From Psychroflexus montanilacus (lineage in GTDB: Bacteria; Bacteroidota; Bacteroidia; Flavobacteriales; Flavobacteriaceae): a DNA stretch of 64,000 nt. The stretch is taken from NCBI RefSeq assembly GCF_020164535.1, contig NZ_JAIQZC010000004.1, forward strand, positions 328,195 to 392,194. Reading direction: 5' to 3'. Shown here piece after piece: positions 9,058-17,510 of the stretch (positions within the stretch are counted from its first letter, which is position 1; every line of letters starts with the position of its first letter). Position numbers and translations under genes: made by a program. The notes under the pieces are model-generated. The model was given only the letters and a program-made list of their open reading frames with translations, made no database searches and had not been told where the DNA came from.

Positions 9058-9073
9058 TGTTCCACGTGGAACA
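9058..9073. promoter_or_regulatory. parS: parS centromere-like site 1
   Basis: TGTTCCACGTGGAACA is a perfect 16-base palindrome identical to the canonical ParB-binding parS sequence. It fills exactly the whole gap between the mnmG stop (9074-9076) and the methyltransferase ATG (9055-9057). ParB would load here to organise the origin domain. Confidence 0.92.
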
Positions 9074-10945
9074 TTATCTTCCCATATGTACTAAAAGTAC
9101 GGATACATCACTAGGATTCACCCCACTCACTCTTGAAGCCTGGGATACTGTTCTTGGCTTTATTTTGGTAAGTTTTTCACGGGCTTCAAACGACATTGAT
9201 TTTAAAAGTGAATAATCAAAATGCTCAGGAATTTTGACGTTCTCTAGTCGATTCAATTTATCTGCATTTAGTTTTTCTTTTTCTATATAGCCAGCATATT
9301 TTACCTGCACTTCTACCTGTTCTAAAACTTCATTATCAAGTTCGTGTTTTTTAATAAAAGATTCAACGCTTTCCAATTTTCGCATGTCCTCCATGGTGAT
9401 ATTCGGTCTTGCAAATATTTTAAATAGCTTTCCCTGTTGATCGACTTTAGCTGAATTGTTTTCTTCCAGAATTGGATTGATTTCATCTGTCGTGACACTT
9501 TTATTTTTGAAAAATTCTACAAATGCGTCCGATTTCTTTTTCTTGTCTTCCATCAATTTCATGCGATCAGCACTTGCCAATCCAATATCAAACGCTTTAG
9601 CCGTCAATCTAAAATCTGCATTATCTTGTCTCAATAAAGTCCTATATTCTGCTCTGGAGGTAAACATTCTGTAAGGTTCCTCCGTTCCTTTTGTGATAAG
9701 GTCATCAATTAAAACGCCGATATACGCTTCACTTCTTGAAAGTGTAAATTCATCTTTTTCTTGAACTTTCAAAGCTGCATTAATTCCAGCCATTAAGCCT
9801 TGAGAAGCGGCTTCTTCGTATCCTGTAGTTCCGTTGATTTGTCCGGCAAAATATAGACCATCTACCAGTTTAGTTTCAAGTGTATGTCTTAATTGTGTTG
9901 GTGGAAAATAATCATATTCAATGGCATACCCAGGTCTAAAGAATTTCACGTTTTCAAATCCAGCACACTGTTTTAAAGCTTTGTATTGAATATCCTCTGG
10001 TAAAGATGTTGAAAATCCGTTCACGTAATATTCCACCGTGTTCCAGCCTTCAGGTTCTACAAACATTTGGTGTCTGTCTTTATCTGCAAACCGATGTATT
10101 TTATCCTCAATACTTGGACAGTATCTCGGCCCTGTACTCTTTATGGCTCCATTAAACATAGGAGATCGATCAAAACCTTCTTTCAGTAATTCATGAACTT
10201 CTGGAGATGTATAACTCATCCAGCAACTTCTTTGTTTTTCCAAAGGTTTGGTTTCTCTAGAATAGGAAAACTTCCATGGCTCTTCATCTCCTGGCTGTTC
10301 TATCATTTTAGAAAAATCCAGTGATCTTCCGTCTACTCTTGGAGGTGTTCCTGTTTTCATTCGCCCTGCTTCAAAACCTATATCTTCAAGTTCTTTCGTA
10401 ATTCCAAAAGAAGCGCGTTCTCCTGCTCTTCCACCGCCGAAGTTCTTATCTCCAATATGAATTAAGCCATTTAGAAATGTTCCGTTGGTGAGGATTACGG
10501 TCTTTGCTTTTATCTCTAAACCTAAAGAAGTTTTAACGCCTTTGATTTTATTATTTTCAACGATAAGACCCGACACCATTTCCTGGTAAAAATCAAGGTT
10601 TTTAGTTTGCTCAAGTCGTTCTCTCCAATGTTGTGAAAACAGCATTCTGTCGCTTTGCACACGTGGACTCCACATTGCAGGTCCTTTTGATTTGTTCAGC
10701 ATCTTAAACTGAATAGCGCTTGTATCAGATACCAGTCCGCTATATCCTCCAAGAGCATCGATTTCTCTTAAAATTTGTCCTTTTGCAATACCGCCCATAG
10801 CTGGATTACAAGACATTTGCGCGATGTTTTGCAAATTCATGGTCACAAGCAGAGTGCTGCTTCCCATATTTGCTGCTGCTGCTGCTGCCTCGCTTCCTGC
10901 GTGACCAGCTCCTACTACAATAACATCATATCTATCTTTAAACAT
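9074..10945 (-). CDS. mnmG: tRNA U34 carboxymethylaminomethyl-modifying enzyme MnmG (GidA)
   Basis: The 623-residue FAD enzyme works with MnmE to install the cmnm5 group on wobble uridine 34 of certain tRNAs. Seen: the dinucleotide-binding VIVVGAGHAGSEAAAAAA at residues 9-26, MSCNPAMGGIAKG near 44-56, GRMKTGTPPRVDG, the ATQINGTTGYEEAA-like segment AGQINGTTGYEEAASQG, and the C-terminal helical GidA domain ending SQASRVSGVNPSDVSVLLVH. Full length. It is flanked on both sides by parS sites and is 5 bases downstream of ybeY in one operon. Location beside the origin is conserved in many phyla. Confidence 0.96.
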   Translation of the reverse strand: MFKDRYDVIVVGAGHAGSEAAAAAANMGSSTLLVTMNLQNIAQMSCNPAMGGIAKGQILREIDALGGYSGLVSDTSAIQFKMLNKSKGPAMWSPRVQSDRMLFSQHWRERLEQTKNLDFYQEMVSGLIVENNKIKGVKTSLGLEIKAKTVILTNGTFLNGLIHIGDKNFGGGRAGERASFGITKELEDIGFEAGRMKTGTPPRVDGRSLDFSKMIEQPGDEEPWKFSYSRETKPLEKQRSCWMSYTSPEVHELLKEGFDRSPMFNGAIKSTGPRYCPSIEDKIHRFADKDRHQMFVEPEGWNTVEYYVNGFSTSLPEDIQYKALKQCAGFENVKFFRPGYAIEYDYFPPTQLRHTLETKLVDGLYFAGQINGTTGYEEAASQGLMAGINAALKVQEKDEFTLSRSEAYIGVLIDDLITKGTEEPYRMFTSRAEYRTLLRQDNADFRLTAKAFDIGLASADRMKLMEDKKKKSDAFVEFFKNKSVTTDEINPILEENNSAKVDQQGKLFKIFARPNITMEDMRKLESVESFIKKHELDNEVLEQVEVQVKYAGYIEKEKLNADKLNRLENVKIPEHFDYSLLKSMSFEAREKLTKIKPRTVSQASRVSGVNPSDVSVLLVHMGR

Positions 10946-10950
10946 AACTT

Positions 10951-11382
10951 CTATTTTTGTTCCACGTGGAACAATTCCATTTTTTTAGTTTCTAAAGCTC
11001 TCATTTCAGCTTTTAATTTTTCTGTAGAATCTCCGTAGCCACAGCAATGTAAAACGCCATGAACTAAAACTCTTCTCAATTCATCTTTAAATTTTACTTT
11101 AAAGTCTTTAGCGTTTTCCTTCACACGATCTATGCTGATATAAATTTCAGCTGAAATTAAATCCTCTTCAGAATAATCAAAAGTGATAATATCTGTAAAG
11201 GTATCGTGATCCAGATACCTTTGATTCATGAATAACAAATCCTCATCGCTGCAAAAAATATAGTTCACTTCTCCAGCTTCCATACCTTCGCTTTTAATAA
11301 CGGATTCCAACCATTTTGAATGCTTCTTCTTATGAGCTAATTCAAAATCAGTTTTACTATAAAAATTAATTGGATTTTCCAT
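10951..11382 (-). CDS. ybeY: endoribonuclease YbeY, rRNA maturation
   Basis: The 143-residue protein contains the YbeY metal-binding motif HGVLHCCGYGD (HxxxHxxGYxD; the usual third His is replaced by the Asp-type form common in Bacteroidota) near residues 113-123. YbeY takes part in 16S rRNA 3' processing and ribosome quality control. Its ATG lies 17 bases inside the end of the upstream DUF4175 gene, indicating coupling. Its last codons (FHVEQ) are written by a perfect parS site, so the reading frame and the centromere sequence overlap. Confidence 0.93.
   Translation of the reverse strand: MENPINFYSKTDFELAHKKKHSKWLESVIKSEGMEAGEVNYIFCSDEDLLFMNQRYLDHDTFTDIITFDYSEEDLISAEIYISIDRVKENAKDFKVKFKDELRRVLVHGVLHCCGYGDSTEKLKAEMRALETKKMELFHVEQK
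10959..10974. promoter_or_regulatory. parS: parS centromere-like site 2, inside ybeY
   Basis: A second perfect TGTTCCACGTGGAACA, 1.9 kb from the first. It lies in the 3' end of ybeY, where it encodes Phe-His-Val-Glu-Gln on the minus strand. Confidence 0.92.
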
Positions 11383-14300
11383 CGAAGTAAATATTAATCA
11401 GCTTTTTATATTCCGGCTGCAAAGGTAATTGTTGTCGGTTTAAAATCTCAGTTGTGTTAAAATATTCTTTAGCCTTTTCCTCCCACTTAGAAGATGGAGC
11501 ATTGACTTCCTTTTTACGCGTTTCTGCCTCGCGTTCTTCATCCTGGCCTTGTTGATTGGCCGCTTTATCGAGTTTAAGCAATTGGTGGTTCACATCTTCC
11601 ATCTGTTTTAATAAATCACTACTAAAACCTTTCATCAACAATTCCTGTTCGAGCTTATCCAAACTTTTATTGAGTTCGTTGGCATTATCTTCCAAGCCGA
11701 GCTCTCTAATTCTATCCTCCAATTGGTTTCTCAACTTCTGCTGTTGTTTATAGATTTGATAAATCTCGCCACTCATTTGTTCTTGCTGTCCCCTGCTTCC
11801 TTCTTGTTTCCCCCCTTCTTTTTCTCCATCACTTCCATTGCTACCATCTTCTCCTTGCTTGCCTTGTTCTCCTTCTTTACCTTCTCCCTGTTCACCAGAT
11901 TCTCCTTGTTCAGGTTGTTTACCATCTTCACCGTCTCCTTTCTGCATTTGTTCCTTTAGCTCTTCATGAGATTTGATGATATCCGATAATTGTTCTCCAG
12001 GCTTTCCACTACCAGGTTTGGGTTTTCCTGACCCTGAACCATTCATTTGTTCCTGCATTTGGTCTAATGCATCGTCCAGCATGTTGGACAATTCGTTGGC
12101 ATACATCATGGTGTATTGTTGACTGCTTGTCCCTTTTCGGGTATCATTTTCTGCGAGTCTTTCCAAAGACTTCTCAATATTGAAATTGATATCCGAAATT
12201 GTATTATTTACCGTTTCCTGTATCATTGGTGTTCGCATGGCGAGTGCATATAGACTATCATCTACATGCTTAAAGTTCTCTCTCAATTCCGATTGCATCC
12301 TTAGCTTTCGAGCGTAAGAAGGATTGGAGTTGGAAATGTCTTTGAATTCATCCATGAGTCCTTCTTGTTCTTTGGAGAAGATGACCAGATTATCCAAAAT
12401 CTGCCTTAGCATTTCGGCATCTTCAGAAGCCTGCTCCATGCTGGAGGATGACATAGAATCTTTCATTTTTTTAGAAAGCGATTTCATCTTTTCGGAAGCG
12501 TCTTTTTGCTTTTGCTTCCCGTCACTTTTGCTGGATTCTTTCTCCTCAGCATCTCCATCTTCAGATTCTGAAGATTCAAGTTTATCTTTAGCCTCCTCCT
12601 GGTCCTGATCGATTTCTTCGCTCAATTCTTCATCGCTGCCAAGTTCCATTGGTGCCTTTAAGCCTTCATTTTTATCATTGAGCTTCTCTAATTCTTCTTT
12701 GATGTTATCAAATTTTTCATTGATGTCTTCCTGAGCTTCAGAAGAATTTTCATCAGATTCTGATAAATCTTCCTGTTCTTTGGCCAGATTTTCTATTTCC
12801 TCGGCAAGCTTTTCAGCCTTTTTTTCCACATAAAAACGCTTGGTCAATTCCAAAAGCTGCTCCAGATTTTTCTCCTGCTTTTCAGATTCTCGATCGTATG
12901 CATCTAATTTATCATTCAATTCTTCCTGGCTGATTTCGTCTTTCAACTTCTCCAGTTCCTCGAGCATTTTTTGATTCTTCTCTATTTGCTCCTGGTTTTT
13001 TTCCAGTCGGTTTTCCAGGTTTTCTTTTTCCTGATTCTGCTCTTCCGCATCCAATTTTTTGAAATCTTCCTTCAGCCGTTCGCTATAATTTTTCATCATT
13101 TCCATCTGCTGCTTTTGGCGCTGAATGAAATTATCGAGTTTTTGCTTTTCGGTATAATCCAGGTTTCTTTCTTTCTTTTGCTTGTTTTGAAGATCTTTTA
13201 TCTCTTTAGAGTTTTCTTTGCGCTGCTGTAATTCTTCAGAAAGTTTTTCAACGGAGGTGTTTTGTCTTTTCAAATTTTCAGAAGATTCTTCCAAATCTGT
13301 TTTTTTACGGTAAGTAAACACATCAGATTTGGTGGACTTTCTACCGTTCACTGCATCATTATCAAAGACTTCAAAGTAGTATTGATACTCAGTTCCAGGC
13401 TTTAGTTCCAGGTCCTCATTAGGGAAAGCATAAGAAAATTCAGAGTAATTTCCTTTTGATAACCCAAGTGATTTTATGGTTTTATCTTCTTGATTATCAG
13501 TAGTATAGTAGACTAATTGTAACTTGGTTAATCCGTAATCATCGGTCAATTTTCCGAAGAAATAAGACTGTTCTGTAAGCAAACTATCTTTCTTTTGTTC
13601 CAGTTTCAGCTTCGGAAATTCATCTTTCACGACTTCTATGGAATAGCTAAGAACATCGTAGTTGTTGAAGTTAGAATTGGAGGTAGAAATCGAGTAGTTT
13701 TTGGTTTTCTTCTGAATTTGTTTCAAGGTAAATTCAGAGTCTTCGACAGCAAACTTTAAAGTATCGACATCACTTAAAAATTCGACTTGGTCTGTCGTTT
13801 CCGTAGAGATAATCCATTCAATTTGTGTTCCTTCAGGGACTGAAACGTTACCTGTTCCCGAAATTGATTTGTCGCTTTGGTTGATATAGTTGGGATAATT
13901 CAAATTCATCTGCATGTCCTTCATCACAGGAATATCCAAAGCATTGAGTTCATAGGTTGGAGAAGTCACTTTGTTGGCTTTCAACCGAAACTTTTTGGCT
14001 TCAGACACATTTTTGAAAGTATAGCTGTAAATACCGTTGGACTCCTGAAGCCTAATCTTTTCCCCATCTACAGAAATAAAAACATCTTCAGGCTTTACCT
14101 CGCCCAGTGTTTGCACGTTCAGCTGAAAAGATTGTCCTTTTTTGGCATCGAGATTTTTATTCAGAATAGAAAATTGAAAAGGCGCCGGTGCCTCATAAGC
14201 TGTATTGTAATTTAGAACACGTTGGTAGCTGTAAGAAAAGGAGTCTCCAAAACCTGACACCCAAATGGCCAGCAGGACCAAAACGGGAATCACTAAAAAG

Positions 14301-14761
14301 CGCAGATACTTGACATTTTGTTTAAAATCAATTGCCAACTGAAACGGTACACTTTTAAGCGCTTTGGATTTTTGCTCTATGCTTGCAAGGACCAGTTCGT
14401 CGTCCGCTCCCTGAGCTTTGAGTTGCAGGATATTTTTAAGTTTATCGCTGACTTCAGGAAAGTGACTGCCGATTTGGGAAGAAGCTTCATTATAATCAAT
14501 CCCTTTTGAGAGCTTGAACAACTGACTGGCTGGCACCAAAATCAACTTGAAAAACAATAAAGCTTCCGCCGCTATTATCGTCCAGAACAAAAGCGTCCTC
14601 ACCCCAGAATCGAACCAGAGGAAGTATTCCAGAGCAGCCCCAAAAATAAAAAGCAACAGGCTGAACCCAAAAAACAACAAGGCTCCTTTGATCAAAAGGT
14701 TGGTGTAGAACTTTTGGATAAAACGCTCTAATTTGTCTTCTATGATTTTATAATGCTGCAT
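11366..14761 (-). CDS. DUF4175-family giant membrane protein
   Basis: The 1131-residue protein has two N-terminal helices (about 22-50 and 58-85), a third at about 150-172, an approximately 330-residue beta-rich region, a long Glu/Lys/Gln coiled coil (about 480-800), and a low-complexity Gly/Glu/Gln/Lys stretch (about 940-1010). This layout is that of DUF4175 proteins found throughout Flavobacteriia and usually placed beside ybeY and mnmG. Its function is unknown; topology suggests an inner-membrane anchor with a large periplasmic part. It heads the operon DUF4175-ybeY-mnmG-methyltransferase. Confidence 0.85.
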   Translation of the reverse strand: MQHYKIIEDKLERFIQKFYTNLLIKGALLFFGFSLLLFIFGAALEYFLWFDSGVRTLLFWTIIAAEALLFFKLILVPASQLFKLSKGIDYNEASSQIGSHFPEVSDKLKNILQLKAQGADDELVLASIEQKSKALKSVPFQLAIDFKQNVKYLRFLVIPVLVLLAIWVSGFGDSFSYSYQRVLNYNTAYEAPAPFQFSILNKNLDAKKGQSFQLNVQTLGEVKPEDVFISVDGEKIRLQESNGIYSYTFKNVSEAKKFRLKANKVTSPTYELNALDIPVMKDMQMNLNYPNYINQSDKSISGTGNVSVPEGTQIEWIISTETTDQVEFLSDVDTLKFAVEDSEFTLKQIQKKTKNYSISTSNSNFNNYDVLSYSIEVVKDEFPKLKLEQKKDSLLTEQSYFFGKLTDDYGLTKLQLVYYTTDNQEDKTIKSLGLSKGNYSEFSYAFPNEDLELKPGTEYQYYFEVFDNDAVNGRKSTKSDVFTYRKKTDLEESSENLKRQNTSVEKLSEELQQRKENSKEIKDLQNKQKKERNLDYTEKQKLDNFIQRQKQQMEMMKNYSERLKEDFKKLDAEEQNQEKENLENRLEKNQEQIEKNQKMLEELEKLKDEISQEELNDKLDAYDRESEKQEKNLEQLLELTKRFYVEKKAEKLAEEIENLAKEQEDLSESDENSSEAQEDINEKFDNIKEELEKLNDKNEGLKAPMELGSDEELSEEIDQDQEEAKDKLESSESEDGDAEEKESSKSDGKQKQKDASEKMKSLSKKMKDSMSSSSMEQASEDAEMLRQILDNLVIFSKEQEGLMDEFKDISNSNPSYARKLRMQSELRENFKHVDDSLYALAMRTPMIQETVNNTISDINFNIEKSLERLAENDTRKGTSSQQYTMMYANELSNMLDDALDQMQEQMNGSGSGKPKPGSGKPGEQLSDIIKSHEELKEQMQKGDGEDGKQPEQGESGEQGEGKEGEQGKQGEDGSNGSDGEKEGGKQEGSRGQQEQMSGEIYQIYKQQQKLRNQLEDRIRELGLEDNANELNKSLDKLEQELLMKGFSSDLLKQMEDVNHQLLKLDKAANQQGQDEEREAETRKKEVNAPSSKWEEKAKEYFNTTEILNRQQLPLQPEYKKLINIYFDGKSN

Positions 14762-14899
14762 ACTCTTTTCAACTGACTTTAATATAACACGCTAAGGTAT
14801 TAATTAACCTGCTTATTTATAAAGACTTGTGAATTTTTAACGGTCTGCAAAGCTTTGTGTGAGAGGATTGGAACGGGTATTTTTGGTAGTCTACAAGTT

Positions 14900-14932
14900 A
14901 GACCTCACAGGTCTCAAAGACCTGTGAGGTCT
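14900..14932. repeat. perfect 15-bp inverted repeat (dispersed Flavobacteriia-type palindrome)
   Basis: Arms AGACCTCACAGGTCT (14900-14914) and AGACCTGTGAGGTCT (14918-14932) are exact reverse complements separated by CAA. Similar GACCTCACAGG...CCTGTGAGGTC palindromes are dispersed in many flavobacterial genomes. There is no T-run after it, so it is more likely a repeat than a terminator. It lies in the 211-base gap between DUF4175 and the PH-domain gene. Confidence 0.8.
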
Positions 14933-14972
14933 GTACGGACTAAAGTAGTCGACTTTTAGACATTTTTATTTT

Positions 14973-15386
14973 TCAGTCGTTTGCCTCTTCAGTGATTTTG
15001 ATGTCTCCATTGAGTTCCAGAAGCTTTTTTATAAAAGCATCGTTGGTGCTGGGGCTTATGTAAATTTCATCGTAGCGGTTATATTTTATGATGAGCCCTT
15101 TCCTGGAAGTAGCTGGTCGATAACCAACCCAAAGCGTTTTTCCTTTTATAACTTCAGTAATGCTATTTATGTTTACCCTTCCCATAAGCGGTCCACATCT
15201 GTATACCAGTCCCCTTGCTTGGGTTAGTTCGTAACTAGTTCCGTAGTAAATCCAGAACAGAATACCAACAAGACCTAAAACAAAGACCAATAACACATAT
15301 TCACCAGAGCTCACATCTCCGCCAAGTAAACGAAAAATGACTATTCCCAGAAGAAGCGCATTACTTCCTAAAATTATATTCCCCAC
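14973..15386 (-). CDS. bacterial PH-domain membrane protein
   Basis: The 137-residue protein has two N-terminal transmembrane helices (about 5-20 and 28-48) and then a YyaB-like bacterial PH domain: YELTQARGLVYRCGPLMG, VNINSITEVIKG and GLIIKYNRYDEIYISP. Domains of this type are fused to membrane hairpins in many bacteria; the ligand is unknown. It stands alone, at the edge of the accessory island, with about 190 gene-free bases upstream in which I see no clear promoter. Confidence 0.72.
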   Translation of the reverse strand: MGNIILGSNALLLGIVIFRLLGGDVSSGEYVLLVFVLGLVGILFWIYYGTSYELTQARGLVYRCGPLMGRVNINSITEVIKGKTLWVGYRPATSRKGLIIKYNRYDEIYISPSTNDAFIKKLLELNGDIKITEEAND

Positions 15387-15575
15387 CAGAAGGTCTTTTT
15401 TACTTTTGAATTTTATGGTATTCCAGATATGTGAATAAATATGGTATTTAAATTTCGACTCAACTTTTTAATGATTGTCACTGATTTTTGAGCAATATAA
15501 TTTGTAGAAGTTTAGGATTTTTAAAAGCTTGTATTGACTTAACAATCAACTTTCTCAAGTGCTATTAATTGTGTT

Positions 15576-16202
15576 TTATTTAAAAAATTTTTCAGCATCC
15601 TCCAAAATTTGATGTTTACTATGTTCACCTAAAAAATAATAAAACTTACCATCAGGTTTAATAAATAGATAATTTCCATATCTAACTTCGAAAGGAAAAA
15701 AAAGATGTTTTATTAAATTCTCTTTATCTGCTATCCAATTTATTCTTTTTTGTTGGTTGTATTCAAGGTTATCAGATTCAGGTGAGTGTATCCAAAATTG
15801 ACAAATATTTTCAATCTTGTGTAGTTTTTTTAAGTAACCTTTTTGTAAAAGATTCCACCTTGATTTTGAGTTTGTACTTTCATCCTTTTTCGGATATGCA
15901 GTTAGGTAGTTAATTACAATGTTTTGGGTAGAGTCAATTTCTCTATTCGTTAATTCATATAAGTAGGATTTCAAATTCTCAAAAGTATTTTTTTCAAGTT
16001 GCCCGAATTTTTTTCGAGTTACTAAAACACCTATTTGAGTTGTATCGTTTTCAAAATACAAGTCTAAATTTTTAGAATAATCTTTTGTTTCAATAAAATT
16101 TTGTTCATTTATTTTTTGTCCACTTTCATTATAGAAAACTATTGGTTTTTCTTGCCCGAAGGTCAAGCAAGTAAAAAGGATAAACAGGACTTTCAATTTC
16201 AT
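15576..16202 (-). CDS. exported protein of unknown function
   Basis: The 208-residue protein starts with a clear signal peptide (MKLKVLFILFTCLTFGQ, cleavage probably after FGQ, a pattern common in Flavobacteriia). The mature part has an NESGQKINEQNF segment seen in several Bacteroidota thioredoxin-like exported proteins, but no CxxC is present, so I do not assign that fold. It ends in an IKPDGKFYYFLGEHS segment. It is more AT-rich than the core genes and stands at the 3' end of an array of orphan genes separated by attC-like palindromes. Confidence 0.6.
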   Translation of the reverse strand: MKLKVLFILFTCLTFGQEKPIVFYNESGQKINEQNFIETKDYSKNLDLYFENDTTQIGVLVTRKKFGQLEKNTFENLKSYLYELTNREIDSTQNIVINYLTAYPKKDESTNSKSRWNLLQKGYLKKLHKIENICQFWIHSPESDNLEYNQQKRINWIADKENLIKHLFFPFEVRYGNYLFIKPDGKFYYFLGEHSKHQILEDAEKFFK

Positions 16203-16363
16203 GATTTTATATTCAATTAAGTTGTTTGCTATTTAATCTCAAGTATTTTAAAGCAAGATTTAAGGCACTTACTTATATATTTACCTTAACTTTATTAAGT
16301 TACATTATCTTCATTTTTAAGCAGTAGGTCCGCATTGGCTAATATAGATGTAGGCAAAGTTTT

Positions 16364-16678
16364 TCAAAAGGTATTTTCTGTCCAACCCAATATATTGAAA
16401 TGAAGGTTTTTATTTAGCTCATCAAATAATCTGTTGAAATAAATTAAAAGTGCGATAAACTCTTTTCTTCCTTGTTTGAAGGCGATGATAATGTCGTAAA
16501 TGTTAGCTTCAACTGTTATTGGTTTGTTTTTAGCTTGTACAAATCTCTTTTCAATGTGCTTGTTGAAATTTCGTTCAATTTTTCCCCAAGGAAAGTCTTG
16601 ATCATCTAAGAATTCGACAATCGAGGGAATGAATAGTCTTAAATTTTCTTTTACTAAGTTCATTTTAGCATGTTGCAC
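16364..16678 (-). CDS. small protein of unknown function in cassette-like array
   Basis: The 104-residue product is basic and probably helical, with no signal peptide and no motif I recognise. Two starts are possible: ATG at 16678 or Met6 at 16663. The first is preferred only for length; its first codons lie within the palindromic GTTGTGCAACATGC sequence that ends the upstream spacer, so the later start may be the true one. It is preceded and followed by attC-like spacers and has no long-range operon partner. Confidence 0.5.
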   Translation of the reverse strand: MQHAKMNLVKENLRLFIPSIVEFLDDQDFPWGKIERNFNKHIEKRFVQAKNKPITVEANIYDIIIAFKQGRKEFIALLIYFNRLFDELNKNLHFNILGWTENTF

Positions 16679-16679
16679 A

Positions 16680-16815
16680 ACGTTTCTCTAATATGACCAG
16701 TAACGTGCAAAAAAACATTAAATTTTTCTTTCAATTACAAACTTAGAAAATAAAATTCGAACCTTTTTATTCAGCCTAAACTCGAGCTATTGCTTATAGC
16801 TATTGTTGGCTTTAG
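16680..16815 (-). repeat. attC-like imperfect palindrome downstream of the DUF6630-like gene
   Basis: Read on the minus strand, the spacer opens with GCCAACAATAGCTATAAGC and closes with TTACTGGTCATATTAG...ACGTTGTGC, the two ends being partly complementary with a long variable centre. It shares the block CTATAAGCAATAGC with the palindrome at 17425-17492. It lies directly after one orphan gene and before the next, as attC sites do in integron arrays. The cores do not match the strict integron consensus. Confidence 0.45.
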
Positions 16816-16817
16816 TT

Positions 16818-17414
16818 TTAATATTCAGTTATTTTGTTTCCAGTCAAATTTGCAAGTTTGGAAATCTTTTTAAAATTATCTTCTTTAATTAGTGCTGTGA
16901 CATAACTATCGCTATCAATATAGAGATTGACCAACGTAAATCCATTTACCTTCAGAAATTTGTTATAGAAAGTCAATTTGCCACCAGCATCCAAATTTTT
17001 TCTGTCTTGTGCAGAAGCAATATTTGGAAGTTCATAACCTTTTTTCTCAGCTAAAACCTCAATGACACCAAGTATTTCTTTCTCTGGCTGTTTCCAATCA
17101 ATTTCCCAAATGTAGTGTCCGAAGTGTAGGTTATCAATTAATAGAAACCAATAAATATTATTTTTTAAACCATCGGTCGTTCCTCTGGATTTCTGGTATT
17201 TTTGATTTTTGGTGTCGTAATAATACCATCCATCTGAAAACACCGTGCTAGGATCTTTTTTATATGTTTTAAATTTTGATTTTAGTGAATTTATTTGTTC
17301 TTCATCATTATTCTCAATGATGGATTTTGCTAAGTTGATATATATCTTCTTAGAATCAGATTGTTTTGACGTTAAAATCATAATTATTAAAAATGTATAA
17401 CTGATGAATTTCAT
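16818..17414 (-). CDS. exported protein, possibly DUF6630-like
   Basis: The 198-residue protein has a hydrophobic N-terminus (MKFISYTFLIIMILTSKQS) that may be a signal peptide. The C-terminal half (LGVIEVLAEKKGYEL... LVNLYIDSDSYVTALIKEDNFKKISKLANLTG) resembles the DUF6630 pattern, in which a D-x-D-x-Y-V strand is followed by a helix. The resemblance is by eye only. It is a single gene flanked on both sides by related palindromes, consistent with a mobile cassette. Confidence 0.6.
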   Translation of the reverse strand: MKFISYTFLIIMILTSKQSDSKKIYINLAKSIIENNDEEQINSLKSKFKTYKKDPSTVFSDGWYYYDTKNQKYQKSRGTTDGLKNNIYWFLLIDNLHFGHYIWEIDWKQPEKEILGVIEVLAEKKGYELPNIASAQDRKNLDAGGKLTFYNKFLKVNGFTLVNLYIDSDSYVTALIKEDNFKKISKLANLTGNKITEY

Positions 17415-17424
17415 ATTTCTAAAT

Positions 17425-17492
17425 TAAAGCCAACGGTTTAGCTATGAGCAGTAGCGTCCCGCAGGGCGCTATTGCTTATAGGTTTTGTTGGC
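17425..17492 (-). repeat. attC-like palindrome downstream of the cytosine methyltransferase
   Basis: The outer arms GCCAAC (17425-17430) and GTTGGC (17487-17492) are perfect. The inner arms CTATGAGCAGTAGCG and CGCTATTGCTTATAG pair with two isolated mismatches, and a CCCGCAGGG tip closes the structure. Mismatches on one side of an otherwise perfect stem and a position just after a stop codon are features of integron attC sites; the outer core differs from GTTRRRY at one base. Confidence 0.55.
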
Positions 17493-17510
17493 AAACGTTT
17501 TTTTACTTTT

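Noticed and set aside
11556..13231. Several plus-strand frames opposite DUF4175.
   Set aside because: They are the reverse reading of its low-complexity Glu/Lys/Gln codons and have no independent support.
15576..16202. Assignment of the exported orphan protein to the thioredoxin-like TlpA group.
   Set aside because: The NESG start is suggestive but there is no CxxC active site.
17425..17492. Canonical integron attC site.
   Set aside because: The outer core reads GTTGGC instead of GTTRRRY and no integrase is in the window, so it is only called attC-like.
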